This document shows, in pieces, positions 26,701 to 34,226 of a stretch of 64,000 bases of DNA. The notes below the pieces were generated by a model. It ran no database searches. It saw only the letters and a list, made by a program, of their open reading frames with translations, and had not been told where the DNA came from. The position numbers and the translations under genes are program-made. Numbering within the stretch: the first letter of the stretch is position 1; every line of letters begins with the position of its first letter. The stretch comes from Turneriella sp942492915 (GTDB lineage: Bacteria > Spirochaetota > Leptospiria > Turneriellales > Turneriellaceae). Where the stretch lies: positions 2,170,001 to 2,234,000 of the forward strand of contig OW818662.1 in NCBI GenBank assembly GCA_942492915.1, in the 5' to 3' direction.

Positions 26701-27891
26701 TGAGATTGAAGAAAGCTGGTAAGATCCATTCGAATAACCATTGAGCATCGCATTCAAGTTGCTCTGCGATTTATTCGGCCCAAACCCGTTGCCGGAATTA
26801 AAGTTCCAGTACGCGTTTCCAACGGAATCCCAGCGGACAAGATCAATCAAACCGTCGCCATTGAGATCAGCAAAAGCGGAAAGTTGGTCTGCACCAGCTA
26901 CCACACCGTTGTACATCATGTTTAGATTGGTTTGCGATTGATTCCCGCCATAGCCAACTCCACCAGTAGTCCAAGAAAACTGGATCGCCGGCATTCCTAA
27001 GTTGGCTGCGTCATATCCTTGCCATTTCGTCATTTGGCTTTGGCCTGCGACTGACACGGATCCATATTCTAATTCAAAACTATGGACCCGATCAGCGCAG
27101 GTAAATACCAGAAAACAAGAGGTTTGATAATCCACAGCAATCTTACTGAGTCGCCAGCTGGTCTTGACATATGCCGATTGTGAATAGTTGATCTCCTTAT
27201 CGGGTCGACCGGTCTCATCAAAGAAGAATGACACCGCATAATGCTTGCCCGCCCCGCCACCCAGAGTGTAGTTGATCTTCTCCGGGTAATATTGCCCATG
27301 ATCGTAGAAGAGTCCCGCATCCTTTTTGTATGAAACTTCATAATAATTGCCATTCAAATCCTCGACGCGCTCAAGCGCCCACACACGAACGGCCCCGTTA
27401 TTAATTTCATTATTGTTGCTATCTTTTGCTACAATTCGCGAATTGCTCGTCAGGCCATAATAATATTTCAAGCCATTGCGATCGGTGACGATCCATGAGC
27501 ATGGCCCATTGCCGCAGTTGCCGCTCGGCTCGTATTTCGACCAGGTTTCGGTTTCGGCGTGGTAGATGCCCGCGCCGAGATCGATGAGCCGCCCCTCAGG
27601 GCCCGCAAACGTATCGGCGGGATATCCGGCTTTGCCGTAGTTGATGCCGTTGCCGTAATTCATGCGGGTAATGGCTGGCAAACCCTGCAAAGACCAGCCG
27701 ATACCGACAATACCGTTGCCGGCATTCGAATTGTAAGCCAATGCGAGCTGCGGCTGTAGGCCATTACGCCCGGCGGGCAGTTCGATCGGCAGCGTATGGC
27801 TGAACGAGCCATCGGGGTTGACGTTCGCAAAGGCCGCCGTGCCCGTGAGGGCAGCCAGAATGACCAGAAATTTGACGATTGGGGTGCGCAT
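20719..27891 (-). CDS. SpvB/TcdB-N and Rhs-repeat giant secreted protein
   Basis: A 2390-residue protein. Signal peptide MRTPIVKFLVILAALTGTAA is followed by an SpvB N-terminal domain (LPAGRNGLQPQLALAYNS, GIGWSLQGL). Seven tandem 56-residue VCBS/FG-GAP-type repeats lie at 25768-26943. Then come a TcdB-middle-like part, YD repeats, and the Rhs core ending YYYNARYFDPQLGVFTTPDT and FTDPSGHN near 21680. The last 317 residues are a Gly-rich variable region with no catalytic motif I recognise. Between YD repeats and core sit two hydrophobic stretches separated by a peptide encoded by a REP-like element. Relatives are insecticidal or polymorphic-toxin scaffolds; here toxicity is not shown. A lipoprotein gene abuts its stop. 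Confidence 0.9.
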   Translation of the reverse strand: MRTPIVKFLVILAALTGTAAFANVNPDGSFSHTLPIELPAGRNGLQPQLALAYNSNAGNGIVGIGWSLQGLPAITRMNYGNGINYGKAGYPADTFAGPEGRLIDLGAGIYHAETETWSKYEPSGNCGNGPCSWIVTDRNGLKYYYGLTSNSRIVAKDSNNNEINNGAVRVWALERVEDLNGNYYEVSYKKDAGLFYDHGQYYPEKINYTLGGGAGKHYAVSFFFDETGRPDKEINYSQSAYVKTSWRLSKIAVDYQTSCFLVFTCADRVHSFELEYGSVSVAGQSQMTKWQGYDAANLGMPAIQFSWTTGGVGYGGNQSQTNLNMMYNGVVAGADQLSAFADLNGDGLIDLVRWDSVGNAYWNFNSGNGFGPNKSQSNLNAMLNGYSNGSYQLSSISDLNGDGKPDLVRWDSSGNAYWNLGNGNGFESSQSQTNLNTMLSGVVNGSHQLSALVDFNGDGKLDLARWDSSGNVYWNLWTGNGFGANQSASNLNLMYNGTFSGAEQLSAFIDLDGDGKIDLIRWDSMGNVYWNSGTGTGFGPNQSQNNLNIMLNGYQNGSYQLSAFTDLNADGQIDLIRWDSSGNVHWNYGTGGGFAATQTQSNVNLMLTGLVNGSYQKSAFLDLNHDGKIDLIRWDSSGNAYWNPGTHNGFGPNQAQGNRNLMFDGFVNGSHQLSAFADINGDGQADLVRWDSSGNLYSNISTTATPNLISRITHPGGSFQDIAYSSAVQLTNAICPVPASCNQPDGALVGASAQPNPSLRYLVTQVTTTSNMDLDGNGQPDSFTTEYSYYNGRMTNGTVAERASLGFEKIKTRDANTGSYTIDTYRQDKPFHGRLAKSASYLADGSKVSETTHAALAQYYCDETGCNTYKGSWVDGNPDAVPQQPQQLRAKLAEQVGANEPSLTTELAFENGIAIFGKSEGAIAYDSYGNATNVISSGGGNGIGKSSYRHLQYINEPASGPGQARTIGLVYNEKTCLTSAACSANDANFVAESNVYFDGQATTGVIGSRKLLTKKESYLSTGAATGVWVPETFSYDALGNVTQKVDAQGITTTIAYDSDYRQYPVSVTKSHGGSSSVVSFEYDYRFGKKTLETNHDDGNVTLYTMNASGFVTGQQTQNGATILAKAAFAHSPLGTAPIWTQECTYYGATFTTAACRKKFVDALGRVYREEFPDVNAGIEVQMASERRYVQNGSGRKEYASLAKSTSFDFAGSFAVLAFPGDWSENSFDQRGRAVATRTHDNRTTSVAYRNAGVGPMPAGSVQCTVTTDFAGVKKRTCTDVNGKTNLVTEAKDGTQMTDVAYVYDSLGRLISVVAPQGVTLVGYVGRSPLQQSITDPVAGTTSYEYYLTPGQADFMKLHRETRPGATDAIIAELEYAAAFGRTSKKTNGFAATPVNDRETTVYTYDETAVTFGKGRLTTLAFTTEGYTLQDRYSYNNRGETTQTTRRISHASETLCADANAMPCLQTFGSAKDELGRIKTMTYPDGKVTTINYLPGSTKNVASIVHDGTTYATYSNYTYDVAPHVGKVTYGNGVEHDYVYNSATGLMNTVTIGKPGNDPLMSLAYTCNLMMNIERIDDAVIPTLTTAYQYDSLNRLTQATWDPDAVGVSTVRTYAFDNQTTSASKGNLERKGNRRLTYAAGKTYPVSDEIFNPSTLVWQPNATYTWSANGNLLTKGAFTFSYDSNNMLSRAVEVDPQNPANTVGDSQFLYDNTGQRFLKKHTRFGTTIKTWYLGDGIELREKYVGVAPATPNGTYDSSQNTRYVYGVDNKKLASITGSTYTAALSATSGSMLALADSYSSTSASGVAAKVYYNFYGAYAFVKSLAHDLNHGQARIIALVLLAFAVLLYLCLTPNPSPKGEGRSKTLSFRRGWSLRRPGEAAFSLWHRATSTRRMALVAGSHGWLKRATAMTMLFAFVTVNCGTQLPSGITPGQVDAALLDLYTGLPTGTAYYSHNHLGSGALVTDTAGNEIFRITYDEYGQIDLEKSGKFNPVSGLIEHHIADADILVTAVKYTGQEYDPETGLYYYNARYFDPQLGVFTTPDTIVDPGAGNFGLNRHMYGAGNPVRFTDPSGHNIFDDIGDWWDENVGNPIKEKIGDKAFNVLAGIGSGLVPGLDQYQAYKAGGIGNVLLGEVGKGTTGAMNMAGCIGCYANFSYTYDEGFGFGAGWGSAPNGAGVNLTMGIMYRERGLFAGLSSTVGLGIGVGAYGSIGLNIIAGTNGNVGLFGSFGARDGNAALGVSAGAVCTAAGCNSTFSGYSALDYGAMGIGDWRTGKKYMTGGTNTANEHREQTISYGQAGDSLTFGPDWDNSTWYGALFGERGALGILGQMAGGKPTSVMHDNLVVSRAALDRGWPGRVEFVATMPASYAIAQPLAHMSYRVNNGYRSFMRGF
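22256..22346. repeat. REP-like palindromic element inside the SpvB/Rhs gene
   Basis: Outer arms GCCTCACCC (22256-22264) and GGGTGAGGC (22338-22346) enclose two hairpins: CCCTCTCCT/AGGAGAGGG (22282-22301) and CCCCTCTCCT/AGGAGAGGGG (22312-22333). The element is read through in frame on the minus strand as LTPNPSPKGEGRSKTLSF and a following Arg/Trp-rich stretch. The phrase TPNPSPKGEG is a well-known translation of this REP type in other bacteria. It separates two hydrophobic segments of the protein. Confidence 0.85.
25768..26943 (-). repeat. Seven tandem 56-residue VCBS/FG-GAP-type repeats (168 bp each)
   Basis: Each unit reads like NQSQTNLNxM...GxxQLSAFADLNGDGxxDLVRWDSxGNxYWN, with Asp-rich DLNGDG as a calcium-binding loop and invariant RWDS. 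All seven units are exactly 56 residues by my alignment, in frame with the SpvB-type protein. They would form a beta-propeller-like blade set typical of TcB/SpvB beta-propellers. The DNA periodicity is coding and not CRISPR. Confidence 0.9.
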
Positions 27892-27935
27892 ACCAGATTA
27901 CACGGGGGTGGCGTGGATTTATATGCAAAAAAAAT

Positions 27936-28008
27936 CACCCTCACCCCCTCTCCACAATGTGGTGAACCGTAGGGTCTCTGTCTTCAGAGAGGGGGACTGG
28001 GGGTGAGG
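27936..28008. repeat. REP-like palindromic element, copy 2
   Basis: Left arm CACCCTCACCCCCTCTCC (from 27936) pairs with a right arm ending GGGGGTGAGG (28008), with the core GGGTCTCTGTCTTCAG. The core and outer arms match copy 1 at 20013-20093 in the same orientation. It lies between the SpvB gene start (27891) and the divergent collar-like gene (28065), so any promoters for these two genes flank or overlap it. Confidence 0.75.
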
Positions 28009-28064
28009 CGGGCACATACCAAGTTTCGATTGACGGGACGAATTTTGATCGAAGGCAAATGATC

Positions 28065-28784
28065 ATGGATACAGAAACGCGTGCTGAAATTGAAGCGTTG
28101 AAGGCTGCGGTCGCCGAACTGAAATTATCCCGGGCAAAACGCGCGCTACGCGCTTTCAAGAGAAACAAGCGGGCGCTCGGGGCATTCGCTGCTGCCGCGG
28201 TTTTGGTCTCGGCTTCGCTCTATGCGCTCAGCATCACGAAATCATTCACCTTTGCCGCGGGTAATGCGATTGTCGCGAGTGAAGTGAACACAAATTTCGA
28301 TCAGCTCTTCACCAAAGTCAACGATCTGGCGGCGTACCACCCCCCGATCGGCGCAATTCTGGCATGGCATAAATCTTTGGCGGGTACGCCCGGACTGCCC
28401 GCCAGCGGCGAATGGGTCGAATGTAATGGGCAGATGCTTGCTGACGCGGCATCGCCTTATAATGGGCAGACGATACCCAACCTTAACGGCGATGCTGCGG
28501 GGGCAAACTCACCTGGCCAGGCAGCGAAGGTCGCGATGTTTTTGCGGGGGGGATCAACTTCTGGTACAGGGCAGCAGGATGCATTTCAGGGGCATTGGCA
28601 CGAAATTGCTCTGGCTGGCGGCGGTGGATTACAACAAATTGCCGTGCCAACCTCAACAGGCACATTGGTGACCCATGCGTCTTTAGCCGACCCAGTAAGT
28701 GACGGCACCAACGGCACACCCCGAACCGCAAACGAAACCCGGCCGGTGAACATGTCGGTGGTTTGGATTATGAAGGTAAAGTAG
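28065..28784 (+). CDS. Single-pass protein with phage-tail-collar-like C-terminus
   Basis: A 239-residue protein. N-terminal coiled region ETRAEIEALKAAVAELKLSR, then a basic stretch and a membrane helix (ALGAFAAAAVLVSASLYAL, about residues 40-60), and AGNAIVASEVNTNFDQLFTKV, a module common upstream of collar domains. The C-terminal part (PPIGAILAWHKSL, GEWVECNGQ, MFLRGG, FQGHWHE, RPVNMSVVWIMKVK) is a phage-tail-collar-like domain ending in the usual RPxNxxxxxIMK motif. Probably a membrane-tethered outward-facing domain; role unknown. ATG at 28059 is an alternative. A hairpin at its end contains its stop. Confidence 0.75.
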   Translation: MDTETRAEIEALKAAVAELKLSRAKRALRAFKRNKRALGAFAAAAVLVSASLYALSITKSFTFAAGNAIVASEVNTNFDQLFTKVNDLAAYHPPIGAILAWHKSLAGTPGLPASGEWVECNGQMLADAASPYNGQTIPNLNGDAAGANSPGQAAKVAMFLRGGSTSGTGQQDAFQGHWHEIALAGGGGLQQIAVPTSTGTLVTHASLADPVSDGTNGTPRTANETRPVNMSVVWIMKVK

Positions 28785-28833
28785 CCTTTGGGGCACGGGA
28801 TTTACTTTCAGCAAATCCTGTGCGCCAAAGGCT
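28783..28833 (+). terminator. 21-bp hairpin at the end of the collar-like gene
   Basis: Arms 28783-28803 and 28813-28833 pair with two mismatches around a 9-nt loop (ACTTTCAGC). The stem begins in the TAG stop (28782-28784). No clear T-tract follows; TTTAC/GTAAA-like outer bases could extend it slightly. Likely a terminator between the collar-like gene and the sigma-factor gene at 28888. Confidence 0.65.
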
Positions 28834-28887
28834 GAAAATTCCTTTACGGGCAATACCGCTCGCTCTTTCCCTTCTCACCGGCTGCCC

Positions 28888-29478
28888 ATGCAATTCGACC
28901 AGTTACTCAAAGGCGTGCGCAATCTCGATGGCGGTGCGCTGGCTCAATTCATGGCGCAGTATTCTCCGCTTATCATGGCCTTTATTGCCAAGCGGGTGCA
29001 CAATAATGACGTTGAAGATGCAACGCAGGAGTTCTTGTTTCATATTCTTAAGACCAATCTGTTTGCGAAATTTGGCGGTGAAACTGAAGATGCCTTTAAA
29101 GCATATTTGGTAAAAAGTGCGCTGCATTTTTCATACGATTGGCGGGCTAAAGAGGTGCGCATCAATGCACCGCTCGATATCTTTGACGCTGAAAATCCCC
29201 GGCACTGGAATGTGCTGTCGGGAAACAACAGCGTTCACAATGAATTTGAGAGAAAAGAAATTGCGCGCCGGCTAAATGCCGCACTCGCCGCCCTACCCGA
29301 CCCTGAAAGAAAAATTATGGAGCTCAAGCTGCTCGAATATTCTCTGTCTGAAATTGCGCAATTGGTAGACGAGCCGCTCGGCTCTGTCAATTCATGGTAC
29401 ACTCGAACCCTGAAGAAACTCGCCGAAGAGCTGAAAGATTTGCATATATTTAGCGGCGAAGGCAGTGTAATAGAATGA
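28888..29478 (+). CDS. ECF-type RNA polymerase sigma factor
   Basis: A 196-residue sigma-70 family protein. Region 2: SPLIMAFIAKRVHNNDVEDATQEFLFHIL; region 4: LPDPERKIMELKLLEYSLSEIAQL and then a helix-turn-helix ending LGSVNSWYTRTLKKLAEEL. It would direct RNA polymerase to a specific promoter set. The 4-nt ATGA overlap with the next FecR-like gene suggests the sigma factor is controlled by that membrane protein. Linker between regions is long and carries no extra domain. Confidence 0.85.
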   Translation: MQFDQLLKGVRNLDGGALAQFMAQYSPLIMAFIAKRVHNNDVEDATQEFLFHILKTNLFAKFGGETEDAFKAYLVKSALHFSYDWRAKEVRINAPLDIFDAENPRHWNVLSGNNSVHNEFERKEIARRLNAALAALPDPERKIMELKLLEYSLSEIAQLVDEPLGSVNSWYTRTLKKLAEELKDLHIFSGEGSVIE

Positions 29479-30611
29479 GTGGCTCGCAACACGAACGGGA
29501 ACAGGCAATGCTGCGGCAGCTGATCGCATTAGAAGAACTGCGTCTGCGCGAGCAGCCGGCAACGGGCCTCACAACGGCGGCCATACAAAACGTGACCCAG
29601 CGCCTGATTGCGCAAAAAACTGAAATTTTGGCTGATTTCGACTCGGCCAGCGCATTGCAAATCACAAACCCAAAAGCGCCGCGAAAATTCTGGATTCCCG
29701 CGGGTATCGCGGCAATCTTACTCATGGGTGTGGGGGCTTTAGTGCTCTTGCGCTTACCCCAGCAGCAGCCTGTAAAAATCGCCTACCAGAGCGGAGCTGT
29801 AAAACAAGGGCAAACAACAATACGAGAAGACGCTGCCATTCAGCCTGGCTCTGCCTTTGTTACGGGAGAAAGTTCTGTCGCGGCAATACGCTTTGGCGAC
29901 TTCGCAGTCTCAGTGGCAGGCCAGCGCAGCGAATGGCATTGGGCGCAAAGCCCGAGAGCAGATGAGAAAGACGATATCGAAGTTGTTCTTAAAGAAGGGA
30001 CTTTCTATACGCATCTCGAAAAAAACAGGGCACGGTTCAATGTCACAACTGAAATGGCGCGAATTACGGTGACTGGCACCCGCTTTATGGTTCTGCACAG
30101 TGCCGCAAAAACCCGTGTTTTAGTAGCCGATGGCGCAGTCGAAGTTCAGATTGCAGCCCCCTTGCAGCAGCAGGTTTCTGACTCTGCACGCAGAATGAAA
30201 CTTTTGCAACCGATTGTGGTTTCGGCCGGCAGAAGACTTCAGATATCTGCCGATTTGAAAACCGCAGAAACTACCGATCTGACGGCCGATGATACCGGGC
30301 TCTTGCAGGCATATGATAATCTCGCAACCGCAGCCCGCGAACGGGGCGATAGTGCGCGTTTTGCTACCATGAATAGGCAACTGCTCGAAACAGAAATGAA
30401 AGTCTTGCAGGCTAAATCAAATGCGAACGCACTGCTGACGCTGGACGATATCAAGAAACGTTATGGCAAGATTTCGCGGGTCAATCTGCTCGATGGCAGG
30501 TCATTTACGGGATTCTTCAAACTAACAGGCCCCACGATTGAAATCATTACACCTCGCGGCACGTTTCGAATCCCAACGGCGGCGCTGAAAAACGTAGAAG
30601 ATCAGCCATGA
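29475..30611 (+). CDS. FecR-like membrane anti-sigma/regulatory protein
   Basis: A 378-residue protein. Cytoplasmic N-terminal part (residues 1-70, EEREQAMLRQLIALEELRL-like charged helix), one membrane helix IPAGIAAILLMGVGALVLL (about 74-92), then a periplasmic FecR domain (VKQGQTTIREDAAIQPGSAF, RFNVTTEMARITVTGTRFMV, RVLVADGAVEVQ). The rest forms a helical and beta tail. FecR proteins usually regulate the paired ECF sigma factor by transmembrane signalling. Here the sigma gene overlaps by 4 nt. A TonB receptor partner, common in Fec systems, is not visible nearby. Confidence 0.82.
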   Translation: MSGSQHEREQAMLRQLIALEELRLREQPATGLTTAAIQNVTQRLIAQKTEILADFDSASALQITNPKAPRKFWIPAGIAAILLMGVGALVLLRLPQQQPVKIAYQSGAVKQGQTTIREDAAIQPGSAFVTGESSVAAIRFGDFAVSVAGQRSEWHWAQSPRADEKDDIEVVLKEGTFYTHLEKNRARFNVTTEMARITVTGTRFMVLHSAAKTRVLVADGAVEVQIAAPLQQQVSDSARRMKLLQPIVVSAGRRLQISADLKTAETTDLTADDTGLLQAYDNLATAARERGDSARFATMNRQLLETEMKVLQAKSNANALLTLDDIKKRYGKISRVNLLDGRSFTGFFKLTGPTIEIITPRGTFRIPTAALKNVEDQP

Positions 30612-30643
30612 TTCAAGCGACGAGACTTCGCACCGCGCCACGA

Positions 30644-31906
30644 CTATGGACCGCTTGCGCGCAGCAGGTCGAGCAGCTTTGCAAGATCGGTCGTCGCGAT
30701 CACTGAAATGCTGTCGCTGAGGCCATACGCCAGCACCAGACGCCCCGCGTGCACGAGTGAACCGCAACTGTAGACGACGTTCGGCACATAACCTTCGCGA
30801 TCGCGACCTTCGGGTACGATGAGCGGTTCTTTCAGGCAGCCGATGACCTTAAGCGGGTTTTCGAGATCGAGCAGCATTGCGCCGATGCAGTACTGGCGCA
30901 TCGGACCGACACCGTGGGTGATCAGCAGCCAGCCAAATTCGGTTTCGATGGGCGATCCGCAATTGCCGGTTTTGACCAGTTCCCAGGCGAATCGCGGACC
31001 ATGCAGGTACTGCGTCTCTTCCCAGTAGCGAATGTTGTCGGCAAACATGAGAAACAGATTTTCATCGTCTTGCCTCGAGATCATCGCATAACGCCCCGCA
31101 ATCTTGCGGGGAAACAGCGCCATGCCCTTGTTTCTTACCGCACCGCCGAACAGAGCCAGCATGTGAAATGTTACAAAGTCGTCAGTTTGAATGAGCCGTG
31201 GCGTGATTGCCTGGCCGTTGTAAGCCGTGTAAGTCGCGTAATACGTATCGGGTTTTCCCTGCTCACTAAATCGCACAAACCGCGCATCTTCGATACCGTT
31301 GCTCTCAACCGCAAACATCGGAAAGATAATGCGCTCATCGAGTAGCACGTCGGGCGCGAAACGAATCTCGACTGATTCTTCGGCGACAGAAACCACGCGC
31401 GGCATACTTGCATAGGTCGTCGCTGCAGGCTGCAGAGTGGCACGACCGTCGTCGTAGACAATTACCGTACGAAATTCAAGCGATGATATGTGCCCCTCAC
31501 CGGTCGCTCTGAGCGACATGACGACACGCAGCGCACCGGGCTCAAGCCCGGACTGGTCGGGGTGCGGCACAATCGAAGGATTAAACAGCGCGGCAGATTC
31601 GGGTGCGTATTCGCCGGAAAACAGAGCGCCGATCAGGAGCTGCCTTTCCCACGATACCTTCTCGATCGGAACCCGCACAGAGATCAGCGCGAGATGAGTT
31701 TCAAGCAGCGATTCGAGGTCGTAATGGCGAAACGAAAAATTCTTGCGGATGTCATTGAGTTCTGTGAGTACTTCTGTCTCTGAAAGCGCCATGGCCCTGC
31801 GCACGATAGAGGTGATCTGTTCTGCACTCGAAGGAATAAACGGCCGCAGAATTACCCGGCTTGCTGTCGGCGTTACCGACAGTTGCCGCTCGAATACCGG
31901 GAACAT
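30644..31906 (-). CDS. GH130-family glycoside phosphorylase
   Basis: A 420-residue protein from ATG at 31906, which overlaps the upstream stop by one base (TAATG). It has the GH130 five-blade propeller features: DARFVRF, YYATYTAYNGQAITPRLIQT, KGMALFPRKIAGRYAMISRQD, GNCGSPIETEFGWLLITHGVG and VVYSCGSLVHAGRLVLAYG. Family members phosphorolyse beta-mannosides, such as 4-O-beta-mannosylglucose or beta-1,2-mannan oligosaccharides, and some are hydrolases. The substrate is not decided here. The preceding glycosyltransferase and class II aldolase support a mannoside or related carbohydrate pathway. Confidence 0.9.
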   Translation of the reverse strand: MFPVFERQLSVTPTASRVILRPFIPSSAEQITSIVRRAMALSETEVLTELNDIRKNFSFRHYDLESLLETHLALISVRVPIEKVSWERQLLIGALFSGEYAPESAALFNPSIVPHPDQSGLEPGALRVVMSLRATGEGHISSLEFRTVIVYDDGRATLQPAATTYASMPRVVSVAEESVEIRFAPDVLLDERIIFPMFAVESNGIEDARFVRFSEQGKPDTYYATYTAYNGQAITPRLIQTDDFVTFHMLALFGGAVRNKGMALFPRKIAGRYAMISRQDDENLFLMFADNIRYWEETQYLHGPRFAWELVKTGNCGSPIETEFGWLLITHGVGPMRQYCIGAMLLDLENPLKVIGCLKEPLIVPEGRDREGYVPNVVYSCGSLVHAGRLVLAYGLSDSISVIATTDLAKLLDLLRASGP

Positions 31907-34134
31907 TACAGTACGCTCACCCGGGCGGGAAACGCGTGCTCGACGAGATCGAGTTCGGCACGGGCCAGGTGAAAAGCCAGTGTGGATTCTGCTCCCTGGT
32001 TTTCGTTCACACGGTCTGCATGCAGACCATCGCAGCAGCCTCCGGTTGTCGCGTCGTAGAGGCTCAAACCCAGGTCGTTGCGTCCCAGAAACCATTCGAA
32101 TGTACGCCGCGCTGTTGCAAGCCATGCAGTATCTTTCGTTGCGCGATAGGCAGCGAGACACGCCGACACCATCGCCCCAGCCTCAAGCGGCTGCTGGTCA
32201 TAAATGGCCAGCGATTCACCGCGCCGGTAGAAGCCGTTGCTGCCGATTGGCCTGAAGTATCCGTCGGGCGCTTTCTGCAGGTTCGAGAGCCAGTGCAGAG
32301 TCTGTAATCCCACTGCGAGCGCACGCTCGTCGCCGTGGGTACGCCCGCTTTGAATCAGCGCATGGCAAAGCCGCGCATTATCATAGCTCACCACTTCTTC
32401 AAACCAGTCCCAGCCATCTTGCGCGGTATCGGTATATTGGGTCATCAGTTTTTGCGTCAGGCGCGAGCTCAGTGCCTGCAGCACGCTGTCGCCCGAGAAC
32501 CTGTGCAGATATTCGTGCACACCGAGCAGTGCAAACGCCCAGGCACGCGGTGAAGTAAATGTATCTGAAGCGAAAACGGCGCGCCTGAACATCAGAGCGC
32601 ACAGCGAACGGTGTTGGGTATTCTGCGACCGGGCTATGCCGGTGCCGATGGCCCAGAGGGCTCGGGCATGCGAATCTTCGCTACCGGCGGCGGTGTGCCA
32701 GATACGCTCGTAACTCATGAAATTGCGAAACCTGTCACGGTCGAGCGCGTACCAAAGGTACGCGAGGTACGTGGTCGCGAGCTTCTCTTGCGATTGCCGT
32801 ACCGCATCGTCGCCCAGCTCAGCGAGCATGCAGGTGAGAATGAAGGCCCGCGCATTGTCGTCGGTACAATACCCTTCGGCGAGATTCGGCACCGCATAGG
32901 TGGCATGCTGCAATATACCCGTGGTATCGGTGAGACGTGCGACATGGTCTGTTTTGAGCGGTGGCACGGCCTGTGCACGGCTTTCCAGCGTCCATTCGGC
33001 AAACGCGCGTCGGGGGCGATCGAGGCATTCTGCGCGTGCTTCGCGAAAGATCTTCAGATAAGCGCGCGCCACCTCTGACCAGACCATCGGCCTGCCCGTT
33101 GTGTACGCACGCCGCTGCGTTGCGGCAAGCGCGTCGGGATGATCGAGGTATTCGATCACGGCGTTCGCAATCGCCGTCGGGTCGCGAAAAGGCACAAGCA
33201 AGCCCGCGCCGTCTGCGAGCAGCTCTTGCGCATGCCAGTAAGGCGTCGAAACGACCGCCTTGCCAGCCCCGAAAAGATATGCGAGTGTACCCGAGGTGAT
33301 CTGTGCTTCGTTCAGATAGGGTGTAATATAGATGTCGGTGGCGCCAATGAACTCGCGCAGATCGGCCGTTGCCACGTACTGGTTATAGAAGATCACCTGT
33401 TTGCTGACACCCAGATCTGCGGCAAGGCGTTCGAGGCTCAATCTGTAACTTTCACCCTCGCATGCCAGCAGGTTCGGGTGCGTCGCGCCGAGCACAATGT
33501 ACACCACTTGCGGATGTACCTTCACAATCGCGGGCAAAGCCCGTATCGCATATTCGATTCCTTTTGAAGGCGACAATAACCCGAAGGTAAACAAAACGCT
33601 CTTGCCCCCGACGCCGAATTGATTCTTGAACAGCGCCGATGGTTCAAACGGCAAATCGGGAATACCGTGGGCGATCACGGCTATTTTCTCTTCGGCGACA
33701 TGGTATACCTCGCGAAGAATTTCAGCACCTTTCTGTGCCATAGAAACCACGCGATCGCTGCGCTTCAGAATTTCATCCATCACGCGCCGCTGGGCCTCAT
33801 CAGGGTCGCGGAGAATCGTATGCAGCGTCGTGATAACCGGCATTCGCACCTCGCTGAGCAGCGCAAGCAGGTGGCTGCCGGCAGCCCCGCCGTAGATGCC
33901 GAATTCGTGCTGCACACAGAGTATATCGACGTTGCTGAAGTTCAGGTAATCTGCGGCGCTTCGGTAAGACCGCAGGTCTTTTTCTTCGATCTCGATGCGC
34001 ACGCGGTTTGAATAATCATAACCACCCGACCGGTCGTTGACGGCGCAAACGAAACAATCAGAGCGAGGCGATTCGGCGGCGATCGCTTCGCTGAGATCGT
34101 GCGTGAACGTTGCGATGCCACACTGTCGCGGCAC
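31906..34134 (-). CDS. GT4-family glycosyltransferase with C-terminal helical domain
   Basis: A 742-residue protein from GTG at 34134. Residues 1-370 form a GT-B GT4 transferase: PRQCGIATFTHDLSEAIA, VDILCVQHEFGIYGG, LFTFGLLSPSKGIEYAIRA, and the donor-site Glu region NEAQITSGTLAYLFGAGKAV. The C-terminal half (about 390-742) resembles an alpha/alpha-toroid (ILQHATYAVPNLAEGYCTDDNARAF; GWDWFEEVVSYDNARL). In other bacteria this protein sits beside GH130 genes. The open frame continues upstream through FLGDY, a segment conserved in homologues, but has no standard start there (see findings), so the true N-terminus is likely longer. Confidence 0.88.
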   Translation of the reverse strand: MPRQCGIATFTHDLSEAIAAESPRSDCFVCAVNDRSGGYDYSNRVRIEIEEKDLRSYRSAADYLNFSNVDILCVQHEFGIYGGAAGSHLLALLSEVRMPVITTLHTILRDPDEAQRRVMDEILKRSDRVVSMAQKGAEILREVYHVAEEKIAVIAHGIPDLPFEPSALFKNQFGVGGKSVLFTFGLLSPSKGIEYAIRALPAIVKVHPQVVYIVLGATHPNLLACEGESYRLSLERLAADLGVSKQVIFYNQYVATADLREFIGATDIYITPYLNEAQITSGTLAYLFGAGKAVVSTPYWHAQELLADGAGLLVPFRDPTAIANAVIEYLDHPDALAATQRRAYTTGRPMVWSEVARAYLKIFREARAECLDRPRRAFAEWTLESRAQAVPPLKTDHVARLTDTTGILQHATYAVPNLAEGYCTDDNARAFILTCMLAELGDDAVRQSQEKLATTYLAYLWYALDRDRFRNFMSYERIWHTAAGSEDSHARALWAIGTGIARSQNTQHRSLCALMFRRAVFASDTFTSPRAWAFALLGVHEYLHRFSGDSVLQALSSRLTQKLMTQYTDTAQDGWDWFEEVVSYDNARLCHALIQSGRTHGDERALAVGLQTLHWLSNLQKAPDGYFRPIGSNGFYRRGESLAIYDQQPLEAGAMVSACLAAYRATKDTAWLATARRTFEWFLGRNDLGLSLYDATTGGCCDGLHADRVNENQGAESTLAFHLARAELDLVEHAFPARVSVL

Positions 34135-34226
34135 ATAGTCGCCGAGAAAGGCAATACGCGTCGCCGCATTAGCGTCTATGGTGATATCCGGTGCATAACG
34201 GTACTTAACCGCAGCGCGTCATGCGG

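Noticed and set aside
25768..26943. Regular repeat spacing suggestive of CRISPR
   Set aside because: The 168-bp period is coding, with conserved RWDS and DLNGDG residues; no short palindromic repeats with unique spacers.
33139..33567. Plus-strand open frame in the glycosyltransferase region
   Set aside because: Antisense shadow; the minus strand encodes GT4 motifs.
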